DNA of 64,000 nucleotides from Oscillospiraceae bacterium (GTDB lineage Bacteria > Bacillota > Clostridia > Oscillospirales > Ruminococcaceae): contig JAFTTH010000010.1 in assembly GCA_017466885.1 (NCBI GenBank), positions 1 to 64,000 of the forward strand, read 5' to 3'. Positions 17,139 to 25,853 of the stretch are shown in pieces (within the stretch, counting starts at the first letter, position 1; the number at the start of each line of letters is the position of its first letter). Below the pieces are notes generated by a model, which was not told the origin of the DNA, did no database searches, and saw nothing but the letters and a program-made list of their open reading frames with translations. The translations under genes were made by a program, and so were the position numbers.

Positions 17139-18095
17139 ATGTCAATACTGCCACTGAAAATGGCACCAGCCTTCCAGGATTATTTATGGGGCGGGGATCA
17201 GCTGAACCGTGTGTATCATAAAAATGCGCCCCTTGATCGGGTTGCCGAAAGCTGGGAGCTTTCCTGCCATAAAAGCGGTGAGAGCCGGATCGGAAACGGC
17301 CCTTCTGCCGGAATGACTCTTTCCCGGTATCTGGAGGAGCATCCCGAGGCGGCGGGAAGCCGATATTCGGGGGATTTTCCGGTGCTGGTCAAGTTTCTGG
17401 ATGCCAGACAACGTCTTTCCCTTCAGGTGCATCCTACCGAGGAGTACGCCCTTCGGGTGGAGGGAGAGCACGGAAAAACCGAGATGTGGTACGTGGTAGA
17501 CTGCGAGCCGGGGGCAGAGCTGATCATTGGACTGTCCAGAACCATTGAGAGGGAGGAGTTTCTCCGCCGCATTGAGGAACACACCATCCTGGATGTGGTG
17601 GGCCGCTATCCGGTTGCGCCGGGGGATGTCTATTTCATTGAGGCCGGCACACTTCACGGCATTGGAGATGGGATTCTCATTGCAGAGATCCAGCAAAGCT
17701 CCAATGCCACCTACCGTGTTTACGATTATGACCGCCGGGATGCAGAAGGAAAGCCTCGACCCCTTCACACCCAAAAGGCTGCGGATGTTACCTTTCTCGG
17801 GCCTGCCCGGGAGCATCCTCTTCCACAATTTACCCATCAGGGAGATTCTGCCTGCCGTTTGATCGGAGAGTGCAGTTATTTCCAGGTAAAGGAGTACCGC
17901 CTGGCGGGAGAGCTTTCCCTTGAGGTGGGGAAAGAGTCCTTTTTAGGGCTTGTTTGTGTGGGAGGAGAGGGCGAACTGGTACATCAAGGGATCCGGTATC
18001 CCTTCTGCGCGGCAGAAAGCTATTTTCTCCCCGCCGGTCTGGGGAATGTGACCCTGGAGGGGAAGGCTACCCTTCTTTCGGTGGAAATGCCCTGA
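17139..18095 (+). CDS. manA: Mannose-6-phosphate isomerase, class I
   Basis: ManA interconverts mannose-6-phosphate and fructose-6-phosphate and needs zinc. The 318-residue length fits the short Gram-positive type. The cupin metal site includes QVHPTEEYA (about 102-110) and the later GTLHGIG. YLWGGDQL near the start, EMWYVVD and the C-terminal cupin half are also typical. The ATG at 17139 has AGGAGGGAC upstream, whereas a longer frame starting inside the flavin reductase gene has no support. The operon link with the flavin reductase is probably incidental. Confidence 0.93.
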   Translation: MSILPLKMAPAFQDYLWGGDQLNRVYHKNAPLDRVAESWELSCHKSGESRIGNGPSAGMTLSRYLEEHPEAAGSRYSGDFPVLVKFLDARQRLSLQVHPTEEYALRVEGEHGKTEMWYVVDCEPGAELIIGLSRTIEREEFLRRIEEHTILDVVGRYPVAPGDVYFIEAGTLHGIGDGILIAEIQQSSNATYRVYDYDRRDAEGKPRPLHTQKAADVTFLGPAREHPLPQFTHQGDSACRLIGECSYFQVKEYRLAGELSLEVGKESFLGLVCVGGEGELVHQGIRYPFCAAESYFLPAGLGNVTLEGKATLLSVEMP

Positions 18096-18124
18096 ACCGT
18101 TCCTTCAAAGAATATGCAGGCGCT

Positions 18125-18157
18125 CCGGCAGAGAGTCTCTCTGCCGGTTTTCTTTTT
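18125..18157 (+). terminator. Terminator of manA
   Basis: A 10-bp perfect stem (18125-18134 with 18138-18147), then TTTTCTTTTT. Confidence 0.88.
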
Positions 18158-18194
18158 GGGCTTCGCCCGGTTTCGCCACCCTTTTCCAAAAAGG

Positions 18195-18216
18195 TTACAA
18201 TTTGATTACAATTTGA
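18195..18216. repeat. Exact tandem pair of an 11-bp repeat before the transglutaminase gene
   Basis: TTACAATTTGA occurs twice in direct tandem (18195-18205, 18206-18216), so the copies lie on one face of the helix, 70 bp before the GTG start. A TACAAT box at 18251 could be a -10, but no good -35 stands at 17 bp. The repeats may be an activator or repressor site. Confidence 0.4.
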
Positions 18217-18285
18217 AAAGTTAGTGGATTTCCCCCTTTTCCTATGATACAATAAAGAAAAGATGTTTGAGAGAGGAGGGGTATT

Positions 18286-19530
18286 GTGAGACGAAAGCTG
18301 GGTTTGACTTCTTTGGTGTTGGCTGTCGTGCTGTTTTGCTCCGGCTGCAGTACCCTGACGGGGGTCGCCGGAAGTGTCGGGCTGTTCCTTTCCCGGTTCG
18401 GGATGGAGGATGCGCCCCGGGAATATACCCCTCTTTACTCTGCTCTCTCCGACCGTCCGCCCTTGACCCAGGAGGAGTATTACGGCTACTCCATCCTCAA
18501 TGATAAGGAGCGGGAGATCTACCTGCGGTTGGTCGCGGCGGTGGAAACCTTCAGCCCCTATATCAATCTGGAGCCTTACCATGTTCCGGTGGAGGACTTC
18601 CGCCGGATCTTTGCCCATTATCGGGACGATCATCCCCACCATTTCTGGCTCTTTTCGGGGAAAGCACCGGAGGATTCCGCAGACCCGGAGGCCCTGCTCC
18701 GGAGCGATCCGATTTCGGGAGAGATGCTGGATGTCCGGCTGAATTACTCCTTCTCCCGGGAAGAAACAGAGAAAATGATCGGGGCCATTGAAGAAAAAAG
18801 CCGCACCCTTCTTGCAGGGATCCAGGCCGGTCTTTCCGAATACGAAACTGCCCGCCAGCTCCACGACCGTCTGGCTGAGCATATTTCCTATGATGATACC
18901 CACCGGGAAGAATATATTCACACCATATACGGCAGTCTTGTTCAGGGAAGAGCGGTATGCTCCGGCTATTCCAAGGCATACCAGTTCCTCCTTTATCAAT
19001 GCGGAATTCAGGCGCTGTTTGTCCGCGGGGTGGCGGATGGGGAAAACCACGCCTGGAATATCGTCAAAATCGACTCTCTTTACTGCCATACCGACCTGAC
19101 CTGGGACGATACCCAAAGCTACCCCGACCTGCCCCCGGTTCCCTATCTTTATTTCAATCTCAGCGATGAGCAGATCCTGGCGGATCATACTTTGGCTGCC
19201 GAGCCGGACGACTACCCCCTCCCTGACTGCCCCTCCGACCGGATGGAGTATTACCGCAGCAACGGATGCTCCTTTATAACGCTGGAGGGGGAAGGTGCCG
19301 CCCGGTTGTTGACCCAGCTCCGGGAGGCGATCCGGAGGAAGGATTCCTTTCTTGTCCTTCGTGTTCCTCCCGAAGGGAATGTGGAGGCTTTTACCGAGGA
19401 GCTTCGCCAGGAGCTTTACTCAGTCATCAGCCGGATCAACCGCTTTTCCCCCTCGCCGATCAATCCCCGCTGTGCATTCTATGCCGATCCCACCACCCGG
19501 ATCATCCGGATCCGGCTGGAGTACCGGTAG
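18286..19530 (+). CDS. Transglutaminase-like lipoprotein
   Basis: A 414-residue exported protein. The N-terminal signal ends in FCSGC, giving a likely lipidated Cys21 (Cys at -3 is atypical). The transglutaminase-like cysteine-protease core carries Cys225 in GRAVCSGYSKAY, His255 in GENHAWN and Asp270 in TDLTWDD, so the triad is complete. Bacterial extracytoplasmic members usually act as peptidases or cross-linkers of wall proteins or peptidoglycan. The natural target here is unknown. The GTG start has AGGAGGGG at good spacing. A second, longer paralogue lies at 49456-51027, with the same triad spacing (30 and 15 residues here, 35 and 15 there). The gene is monocistronic. Confidence 0.85.
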   Translation: MRRKLGLTSLVLAVVLFCSGCSTLTGVAGSVGLFLSRFGMEDAPREYTPLYSALSDRPPLTQEEYYGYSILNDKEREIYLRLVAAVETFSPYINLEPYHVPVEDFRRIFAHYRDDHPHHFWLFSGKAPEDSADPEALLRSDPISGEMLDVRLNYSFSREETEKMIGAIEEKSRTLLAGIQAGLSEYETARQLHDRLAEHISYDDTHREEYIHTIYGSLVQGRAVCSGYSKAYQFLLYQCGIQALFVRGVADGENHAWNIVKIDSLYCHTDLTWDDTQSYPDLPPVPYLYFNLSDEQILADHTLAAEPDDYPLPDCPSDRMEYYRSNGCSFITLEGEGAARLLTQLREAIRRKDSFLVLRVPPEGNVEAFTEELRQELYSVISRINRFSPSPINPRCAFYADPTTRIIRIRLEYR

Positions 19531-19540
19531 GAGTCCAAAA

Positions 19541-19573
19541 AAACCGGCCAACAGGAAGCCTGTTGGCCGGTTT
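19541..19573. terminator. Bidirectional terminator between the transglutaminase and SGNH genes
   Basis: A perfect 15-bp stem (19541-19555 with 19559-19573). On the minus strand it ends in seven T, making it strongest for the SGNH gene. Confidence 0.9.
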
Positions 19574-19579
19574 GATATT

Positions 19580-20806
19580 TTACACAAAGGGATTGCCGCC
19601 CGCCTGCGAGGAGACAATATTGCTGGAAATAGGCGGCGGAACATCCGTCACCGTGTCGGATGAGGAGGCTTGCTCTTCCCGGGAGGAGACCTCCGAGCTT
19701 GTACTGCCGAAGGGGTCGGGGAAGGAGGTCGGCGGATAGGAGCTATCCCACCACCAGTGGGAGGAAACGTTGCTTTCCCAGTCGACTGTTCCCGAGCTGG
19801 TGTAGGGATCTGAGTCGGTAGGACCAAAGCCGCTTTCCGTGCCCGATTCGGGGGCCTCCGACTGATCCAGAACCTCGGGGGGCTTGGAGGGCAGGTCAAT
19901 TCCGTCAAAGTTGATGCCGTTAATGGTGCCGTTAGAGCGGACGGTGTGGGTCATAATGTAGTCCAGCATCACCTGGTATCCGGCCGCGTTGATGTGAAGT
20001 CCATCGTCATTATGGTAGTCGGGATTGGAATCGTTTCCGGCGATTTTGAAGACCTCGGGAGTATAGAGGAAGTAGCAGCCCTTATCCCGGGCAAGGGTGG
20101 CAAGAAGGAGATTATACTCGTCGATCCGCTCGTTATTATAGATGGGGCGGGAAAGCTCCAACGACCGGCAGACCGGCATAAGCGCCTGGATGATGATTAC
20201 GCTTTCGGGAGAAGCTGCCCGGAGGTCATCCACAAAGGCGGCGTATTGATCGTAGAAATTGGCCTTAGTCTGGCCAATGGCGTTGATCCCCAGGGTAATC
20301 ACGATCTTTCCCGGCTGACGGATCCGCACCGCCTCGGCGATGGTCAGAACCCGCCCGTCCGTCAGTCGTACGAAGGTTTTCCACCGGGCCTGACTCATCG
20401 TCAGACTGCGGATGCCGAAGATCTGACTCCGGGGGACATAGTTATGAAGGATCATACCCTCGGTGATGGAGTCCCCCACAAAGACGGTGTCATTCAAATA
20501 AGTCTCGTTTCCCCGCTGGGTTTGGGGAATCAGCGTCCCCTCCAGTTGGGGGGCAAGCTCGGGGATGGAGATATTCAGCCCGCCGTCAGGGTTAATATAG
20601 CTATCCGGTGCAAAGGGAGCAAGACTGGATTCGTAATGAAACTCGCTGAGGAGTCCTTCGTGGTTGGTGGGGTCTCCGCCCTCCGGAAAGGTCAGCAAAA
20701 CCACCGCAGTAACCATTGCCGCCAGAGCAAGCACCGCGCCGATCAAGGTCGGCAGTAACCGCCGAAGGGAGGCGGAGGAGTTTTTCTTTTCAGGTTTCTC
20801 TGCCAT
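19580..20806 (-). CDS. Membrane-anchored SGNH/GDSL hydrolase
   Basis: A 408-residue protein with one N-terminal membrane segment (about 18-40) and an external SGNH hydrolase domain. Block I is FVGDSITEG (Ser113), the oxyanion Asn lies in GINAIG (about 173-178), and block V is DGLHIN (Asp268, His271). The C-terminal 90 residues are rich in Ser, Pro, Asp and Trp and look like an unstructured wall-spanning tail. Such domains remove or transfer O-acetyl groups on cell-envelope sugars. A DHHW protein of a related fold lies at 62801. It ends 7 bp from a strong terminator and is probably transcribed alone. Confidence 0.85.
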   Translation of the reverse strand: MAEKPEKKNSSASLRRLLPTLIGAVLALAAMVTAVVLLTFPEGGDPTNHEGLLSEFHYESSLAPFAPDSYINPDGGLNISIPELAPQLEGTLIPQTQRGNETYLNDTVFVGDSITEGMILHNYVPRSQIFGIRSLTMSQARWKTFVRLTDGRVLTIAEAVRIRQPGKIVITLGINAIGQTKANFYDQYAAFVDDLRAASPESVIIIQALMPVCRSLELSRPIYNNERIDEYNLLLATLARDKGCYFLYTPEVFKIAGNDSNPDYHNDDGLHINAAGYQVMLDYIMTHTVRSNGTINGINFDGIDLPSKPPEVLDQSEAPESGTESGFGPTDSDPYTSSGTVDWESNVSSHWWWDSSYPPTSFPDPFGSTSSEVSSREEQASSSDTVTDVPPPISSNIVSSQAGGNPFV

Positions 20807-20923
20807 CTGTCTGCTCCTTTCCGAAGAATTTATCCCGTCATTTCTGCAACAATTTGAAGTATAACATATTTCGTCAAAAAAGAAAATACCCTGGAAAAAA
20901 GTCTTTGCAATTCTTGTGACCTT

Positions 20924-21087
20924 TTGACAGAAGTTGCCCGATCACGACATAAAAAGGCACCGAATCATCGCTCAAAAAACCAAGCTGTTCCAATTGTGAA
21001 CCGATGATAACCGCAAAACCCGCACAGCGAAAAGTGTTCGGAGACAAAAGCCACCCGTCGGCCTTCGGGACCGCAGGGTGGCTTTTT
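20924..21087 (+). ncRNA. Possible small RNA between the SGNH and RING-finger genes
   Basis: TTGACA (20924-20929), an 18-bp spacer and CATAAA (20948-20953) point right into a stretch with no gene. The stretch ends in a hairpin followed by TTTTT (21046-21087). Within it ATCATCG (about 20965) can pair with CGATGAT (21002-21008). The predicted RNA is about 125 nt. The -10 is weak, and the terminator also serves the minus-strand gene, so this is only a candidate. Confidence 0.2.
21046..21087. terminator. Terminator of the RING-finger gene
   Basis: An 11-bp stem AAAAGCCACCC/GGGTGGCTTTT (21046-21056 with 21076-21086) with an inner GC-rich hairpin. Poly-T follows on the plus strand and TTTTGTCT on the minus strand. 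Confidence 0.8.
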
Positions 21088-21090
21088 GCA

Positions 21091-22131
21091 TCAGGATTGA
21101 TAGAGTACCGGGATCAGCATTGCCAGGAAATTCATAGCAAAGATCAGAAAGATATAGCTTCCCACCAGCACAAGAATCAGGGCCTTATTGGTGCCGCCTT
21201 TTTTGCAGAGCGTCTCAATATAAGGGCGCTCGGGGAGGTTTAAAAGCCGGATCTTATGGATCTTATGGGCGCAATGCTCCAGATATAGCCGGTTGCCGAA
21301 CAAAGCCTGGAGGAAGCGGAAGGCATAAATCAGGATTCCGCAGATGGACTGCACTCCGCCCAGCCATATGGGCAGATCCAGGATCTCCCACTGCTGGGTG
21401 GCATCCATCTGGAGGCCTTGGACAAGCTCCGGCTCCAACAGCATAACGGTCATTGCTTTTATCATAATAATCAGGGAAGGGATGGAAAAAAGGGTCTGCA
21501 CCACAAAGGAAATAATTGCCAGAAGATATTCCTTCCGGAAAAGGAAATAAAAGCCTTCAAAAAAGAAGATGCCCCAGTTCCAGCTCATCTTCCGGTCGCT
21601 CCGGGCCATTTCCCGGAATTTGGGCAAAAACCAATGGGCATTCTGCCCCAAAAAGAGGGTATACTCCTTCACGGTGATCCCCCGGATCTCCTCTTCCGGA
21701 TTCAAACCGGCAAAGGGCGAATTGATGGGATCCTCAGGGATGGTATAAAAGGGAGGAGCACCGGCAAAATCGGAGGGGGGATTTCTCCGGCCGGGCGGCT
21801 CCATATTATCCCGCATGGGGGTGCCGCAGATCTGGCAAAAGATGGCATCCACCGGGTTTTCCACCCCGCACCGGGGACATTTGCATTCCTGACGGCCATC
21901 GTACTGGAAGTTCTGCTCCTTCTCGGGGTGCCAACCGGCCTCATCGGTGCCGTGCTTATCCTCCTTGGCACAGTGACCCACCTCCAGCCAGCAGCTCCGG
22001 TGATGAGGCAGCCCGCAGACCGGACAAACCACAATATCATCTGTATGGGAAAACGCCTTCCCGCAAACGGGACAGAGGTATCCGTCATATTTACCCATAT
22101 CGCAACCGTGCGGCAAGCCTTTCCGCCGCAC
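21091..22131 (-). CDS. Prokaryotic RING-finger/zinc-ribbon membrane protein with DUF2628-like tail
   Basis: A 346-residue protein (335 from the inner ATG). The N-terminal 45 residues hold a RING-like zinc site: CPVCGKAF, then VVCPVCGLPHHRSCW, then GHC. A second short zinc ribbon (CPRCG...CQICG) lies at about 84-103. A cytoplasmic linker follows, then about four membrane segments in the C-terminal half (roughly 200-345). This matches the prokaryotic RING finger family 1 layout joined to a DUF2628-like membrane domain. No ubiquitin-like system is near, so E3 activity should not be assumed. The GTG at 22131 has AAGGAGGA only three bases away. The ATG at 22098 begins nearer the domain but has no clear site, so the start is uncertain. 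Confidence 0.78.
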   Translation of the reverse strand: MRRKGLPHGCDMGKYDGYLCPVCGKAFSHTDDIVVCPVCGLPHHRSCWLEVGHCAKEDKHGTDEAGWHPEKEQNFQYDGRQECKCPRCGVENPVDAIFCQICGTPMRDNMEPPGRRNPPSDFAGAPPFYTIPEDPINSPFAGLNPEEEIRGITVKEYTLFLGQNAHWFLPKFREMARSDRKMSWNWGIFFFEGFYFLFRKEYLLAIISFVVQTLFSIPSLIIMIKAMTVMLLEPELVQGLQMDATQQWEILDLPIWLGGVQSICGILIYAFRFLQALFGNRLYLEHCAHKIHKIRLLNLPERPYIETLCKKGGTNKALILVLVGSYIFLIFAMNFLAMLIPVLYQS

Positions 22132-22390
22132 GCTCCTCCTTTTTCTCCGCCCGGTTCAGGGCGAAACGATTCGATTCTATTATATCGTATCCGGAGGAGA
22201 AAAATATAATTAAATTGTAAACTTTTCGTTTTTTCAAAAGGTTTTTGAAGGCAGGCTCCGCCAAAAATTCCTCCCGCTTTTTTTGAATGAGCCGTCCGCC
22301 GTTGCAGATACTATAAACCGGGGATCCGCTCTCTTTTTCGCCGCAGGAGAGGGCGGCTCCCCAAAGGATATTGCAAAAGGAGGAATCACC

Positions 22391-22570
22391 ATGCAAAAAC
22401 AGGCCAATACCAGCATTGGATGCACCGTTTCCCAGTGCGTTCACCATTGTAAGGAGAAGAACTATTGCTCTCTGGAAAAGATCAATGTCGGTACCCACGA
22501 GCTCAACCCCAAGGTTGTGGAATGCACCGACTGCGAATCCTTCCGCCCCGATAAAAACTGCTGTCACTAA
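22391..22570 (+). CDS. DUF1540 small cysteine-rich protein
   Basis: A 59-residue protein with the DUF1540 cysteine pattern: IGCTVSQCVHHC, then YCSLEKINVGTHE, then ECTDCESF. AAAGGAGGAATCACC precedes the ATG. The family is common and short in Clostridia and Bacilli and probably binds a metal through its cysteines. Its role is unknown. It is followed by a hairpin terminator and stands alone. Confidence 0.88.
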   Translation: MQKQANTSIGCTVSQCVHHCKEKNYCSLEKINVGTHELNPKVVECTDCESFRPDKNCCH

Positions 22571-22575
22571 CCCCC

Positions 22576-22609
22576 AAATGCCCTGCGCCACCAACGGTGC
22601 GGGGCATTT
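22576..22609 (+). terminator. Hairpin after the DUF1540 gene
   Basis: A 14-bp stem with two wobble pairs (22576-22589 with 22596-22609). The T tail is short (ATTTATG), so termination may be partial. Confidence 0.6.
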
Positions 22610-22667
22610 ATGCATATCGGCCCCAAAACCCGTCAAGGCTAAAGAAAATATCCAGGAAAGGGGCAGC

Positions 22668-22961
22668 ATGATGGTAAAAGGAGTCAATAAGCGGATCATT
22701 GAGGTCAGCCGGGCAGAAAATCCGGTGTTTGAGCGGGCAATTTTATTTATCCGTCCCGAGTTTGCCCAAATGGAGGATGCAGACATCCGGCGGCAGGGGG
22801 AGATCTATGTTCGGGAGCTTTGCCGGGAGCTTCCTCTGCCGCAGACCTATCCCAAAAAGAAAAAGAGGGGGACAATTTTGGTACCGGCCCTCTGTGCTCT
22901 TTGCGGTGCGGCGGGGGCCTCCGGGGTGCTTTTGCTGCTGGGGGCGGCCGGGCAGATTTAA
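22668..22961 (+). CDS. Small protein with a C-terminal membrane anchor, unknown function
   Basis: A 97-residue protein starting MMVKGVNKRIIEVSRAENPVFERAILFIRP, with AGGAAAGGGG upstream. The first 65 residues are charged and likely cytoplasmic. A lysine-rich patch (PKKKKRG) precedes a single hydrophobic helix to the C-terminus, so it is probably tail-anchored. The opening (NKRIIEV...FERAILFIRPE) resembles small clostridial proteins of unknown role that I cannot name. It lies just upstream of the two-component system but has its own spacer with a promoter, so a shared role is not implied. Confidence 0.7.
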   Translation: MMVKGVNKRIIEVSRAENPVFERAILFIRPEFAQMEDADIRRQGEIYVRELCRELPLPQTYPKKKKRGTILVPALCALCGAAGASGVLLLLGAAGQI

Positions 22962-22984
22962 GAGAATCTTAAAGGGTTCCCCTA

Positions 22985-23013
22985 TTGGTTTTTTCGAAAT
23001 TCTATGGGATAAT
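22985..23013 (+). promoter_or_regulatory. Probable promoter of the two-component system
   Basis: TTGGTT (22985-22990), 17 bp, GATAAT (23008-23013), 31 bp before the start. Confidence 0.55.
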
Positions 23014-23043
23014 AATGGCATCAACACAAGGAGGTGGACGGTG

Positions 23044-23751
23044 ATGCATACCATTCTCATCTGCGACGATGAAAAGGACATTCTCTCTGCGCTGAAGATC
23101 TACCTGGGGGGAGAGGGCTACAATATTCTAACCGCTGAAAACGGAGAGGAAGCGTTGGAGCTGTTGTGCCGGGAGGAGATTCATCTGATTTTGCTGGATA
23201 TTATGATGCCCGCGATGGATGGGATCTCCGCTTTGGCAGAGATCCGAAAAACGCATAATCTTCCGGTAATTCTGCTGACGGCCAAATCGGAGGACTCGGA
23301 TAAGATTCTCGGACTCAACCTGGGGGCGGATGATTATATCACCAAGCCTTTTAACCCGGCCGAGGTGCAGGCGCGGGTGCGCTCCCAGCTTCGACGGTAT
23401 TTCCTGCTGGGAGGAGGAACTCCGCCCGAGGCGGTGCTGCGGATCGGCGGGATCGAGCTTTGCGATGCCGAAAAGACCGTCACCCTGGATGGGGAGCCCG
23501 TCAGCCTGACCCCTACTGAGTATGATATTCTCCGATTTTTGATGGAACATCCCGGGAAGGTTTACTCCCCCCGGGAGCTTTATACCGAGGTCTGGAAGGA
23601 TATCCCTTACGGATCGGAAAATACGGTGGCGGTTCACATCCGCCACCTGCGGGAAAAGCTGGAAATCAACCCTGCAGAGCCCCGCTATCTGAAGGTGGTT
23701 TGGGGAAAAGGGTATAAAATTGAAAAACAGGACAAAGGAGGATTACGATGA
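23044..23751 (+). CDS. OmpR/PhoB-family response regulator (VanR-like)
   Basis: A 235-residue regulator. The receiver domain (about 1-120) has the acidic pair CDDE at 8-11, the phosphorylated Asp in LILLDIMMPAMDG near residue 53, the conserved Thr in VILLTAK and the Lys in ADDYITKPFN. A winged-helix DNA-binding domain follows (about 135-233) with LTPTEYDILRFLMEHPGKVYSPRELYTEVWK and a C-terminal hairpin VWGKGYKIEK. GGAGGTG lies upstream of the ATG. The stop codon overlaps the kinase start (ATGA), so the two are translationally coupled. The target genes are unknown. Confidence 0.92.
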   Translation: MHTILICDDEKDILSALKIYLGGEGYNILTAENGEEALELLCREEIHLILLDIMMPAMDGISALAEIRKTHNLPVILLTAKSEDSDKILGLNLGADDYITKPFNPAEVQARVRSQLRRYFLLGGGTPPEAVLRIGGIELCDAEKTVTLDGEPVSLTPTEYDILRFLMEHPGKVYSPRELYTEVWKDIPYGSENTVAVHIRHLREKLEINPAEPRYLKVVWGKGYKIEKQDKGGLR

Positions 23752-25646
23752 ATCGGTTCATAGGAGCACTTCCCTTTAAGATCGCTGTATACGTATTGTT
23801 TTTCCTTTCCCTACTCTTTTCGGTGGGAATGGCCGCAGGGAGCCTTTATTTGGGCGGAAAATCTTTTTACGATAAACCCTATTCTCTCCTGGAGGCAGAG
23901 ACCATTTCCAGCGCATCTTATCAGTATGCCAAAGAGGCACTTTTTGAATATCATCGGGAGCTGTCTCACGGGACAATGGATTCTCACACGAAAAAAAGCT
24001 GGGAGCAATATTTTTCCCCCAACAACACCTCCTTCCGGTTTGCGATCCGGGATGAGGCCGGAGCGGTGTTGCTGACCAACCTTCCTCAGGGAGAGAATCC
24101 GGAGTTTCCGGCGGATGTGACCCTTTCCGATGATACATATATCCACACCGAGGATGACGGCACAATAACCGTTACCTCCGTTCACCTTACCGGGTATGCT
24201 CAAAGTCCCTTCGGCCGGGATGACCGGTACACCCGCTATCTCCAAACGGCAGAGTTCCTTTTTACCTTCCGGTATCTTTGGCCGGTTCTTGCGGTTGTTT
24301 TCCTCCTTTTGGGAGTGATATCCTTTGTGCTTTTGATGATTTCGGCCGGACGCAGGCGGGGAGTGGAGGGGACTGTTCTTTCCAAGATCGACCGAATTCC
24401 GCTGGAACTGTTTTTGACGCTGTTCGGCGTCTGTCCCTTGGCAATCATACTGCTGGTGGGAGGGATCCTCCGCCCATATTATATGGGGGCAGTGGTGGCT
24501 GCTGTTGCCGGGGGGATTCTTCTCCTGCCGTTCCTGTGCATGAGCATTGCGGCGCGGATCAAATCCGGAGGTTGGTGGAAAAATACCCTCATCTACCGCG
24601 CCGGTCGGACGGTGCTTCGGGCCGCGGGATATCTACTGCGAGGCATACCCTTTCTCTGGCGTGCCCTCCTGTTCTATTTCAGCGAATCCCTGGCGGAGGC
24701 TGTATTTATAGTGGTTGCAACGGATGGTGTAACCCCCGGATGGCTGTTTTTGTGGCTGTTTTCCCGGGTGCTCTTTCTGTTTTTGATCCTCCTTTACGGT
24801 GCAGGAATCGGACGGCTCCGGAAGGCTGGCCGCCGCATCAGCAGCGGGGAGATCTCCTACCGGACCGACACCGCCTTCCTTCCTTCGCCCCTCAAGGAGA
24901 TGGCCAACGATCTGAATAAGATCGGGACAGGACTGGACCACGCAGTGAACGAGAGGATCAAAAGCGAGCGATTCCGCACCGAGCTGATTACCAATGTCTC
25001 CCACGATATTAAAACCCCTCTGACCTCTATCATCAGCTACATTGATCTGCTGAAGAATACCCGGCAGACTGACCCGGATGCGGCAGAATATATTGCGGTG
25101 TTGGACCGTCAATCGGCCCGGCTTCGAAAGCTGATTGATGATCTGATGGAGGTCTCCAAGGCCACTACCGGAAATCTCTCTGTGGAATGTGTTCCGTTAA
25201 ATGTCAGCATTTTACTGGAGCAGGCTGCGGGAGAATATGTTGATCGGTTGCAGAAGCAGGGGCTGGCAACCGTTCTGACGGTTCCGCAGGAGCCGGCGGT
25301 CATTTCTGCGGATGGGCGGCTTCTTTGGAGGATTTTTGATAATCTTCTATCCAATATCCAAAAATATTCTCTCCCCGGAACCCGGGCCTATATCTCTGCT
25401 GAGCAGAATGAGCGACAGGTCAGGATTCTTTTCCGGAATACTTCCAGTGAACCGCCCGAGGTGACGGGGGAGGAGCTGACAGAGCGGTTTGTCCGGGGAG
25501 ATGTCTCCCGCTCCTCCGAGGGGAACGGACTGGGTCTTTCCATTGCCAAGAGTCTGACGGAGCTGCAGGGAGGGAACTTCCTTGTGTTCGTGGATGGCGA
25601 TCTGTTCAAGGTGATTCTGACCTTTCCAAAAGAATCACACGCTTGA
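23748..25646 (+). CDS. Sensor histidine kinase, partner of the upstream response regulator
   Basis: A 632-residue kinase. One membrane helix (about 11-33) precedes a 140-residue external sensor. More helices follow at about 173-200, 217-240, 243-268, 302-325 and 330-352, making it more hydrophobic than a simple VanS. A HAMP-like linker leads to the HisKA domain with His419 in NVSHDIKTPLTSI. The ATP-binding domain has the N box around DNLLSNIQKYS (531-541) and the G2 box GNGLGLSI (592-599). This is the six-helix, VanS-type group common in Clostridia. The signal is unknown. It is coupled to the regulator by a 4-bp overlap. Confidence 0.92.
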   Translation: MNRFIGALPFKIAVYVLFFLSLLFSVGMAAGSLYLGGKSFYDKPYSLLEAETISSASYQYAKEALFEYHRELSHGTMDSHTKKSWEQYFSPNNTSFRFAIRDEAGAVLLTNLPQGENPEFPADVTLSDDTYIHTEDDGTITVTSVHLTGYAQSPFGRDDRYTRYLQTAEFLFTFRYLWPVLAVVFLLLGVISFVLLMISAGRRRGVEGTVLSKIDRIPLELFLTLFGVCPLAIILLVGGILRPYYMGAVVAAVAGGILLLPFLCMSIAARIKSGGWWKNTLIYRAGRTVLRAAGYLLRGIPFLWRALLFYFSESLAEAVFIVVATDGVTPGWLFLWLFSRVLFLFLILLYGAGIGRLRKAGRRISSGEISYRTDTAFLPSPLKEMANDLNKIGTGLDHAVNERIKSERFRTELITNVSHDIKTPLTSIISYIDLLKNTRQTDPDAAEYIAVLDRQSARLRKLIDDLMEVSKATTGNLSVECVPLNVSILLEQAAGEYVDRLQKQGLATVLTVPQEPAVISADGRLLWRIFDNLLSNIQKYSLPGTRAYISAEQNERQVRILFRNTSSEPPEVTGEELTERFVRGDVSRSSEGNGLGLSIAKSLTELQGGNFLVFVDGDLFKVILTFPKESHA

Positions 25647-25733
25647 TTCCTCTTTGGAAAATAGTCGTTTTACAGTAAATTGGGTAAAATCCGAAGCTTT
25701 TTCTGCCAAACCCGACCTTTTTTCATTTATCCC

Positions 25734-25762
25734 TTGCAATTGTCCGCATTTTCCGGTAAAAT
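25734..25762 (+). promoter_or_regulatory. Promoter of the GT2 gene
   Basis: TTGCAA (25734-25739), 17 bp, TAAAAT (25757-25762), 91 bp before the start codon. Confidence 0.7.
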
Positions 25763-25853
25763 AGAATGGTACGTATGTTCATCTTATGAATGATAGAGAA
25801 AATGCGGTTATCCTTGGGTTGGGATAATTGAAAAAAGGAGGACCTGTCCGCGA

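Noticed and set aside
21091-22131. Ubiquitin-ligase-like pathway from the RING-finger protein
   Set aside because: No E1, E2 or ubiquitin-like gene is in the window, and prokaryotic RING-finger family 1 proteins are common without them.
22091-22786. Minus-strand frame of 231 codons with hydrophobic stretches over the DUF1540 gene
   Set aside because: It is the complement of the DUF1540 and small membrane-protein genes. There is no ribosome site, and the plus-strand genes explain the sequence.
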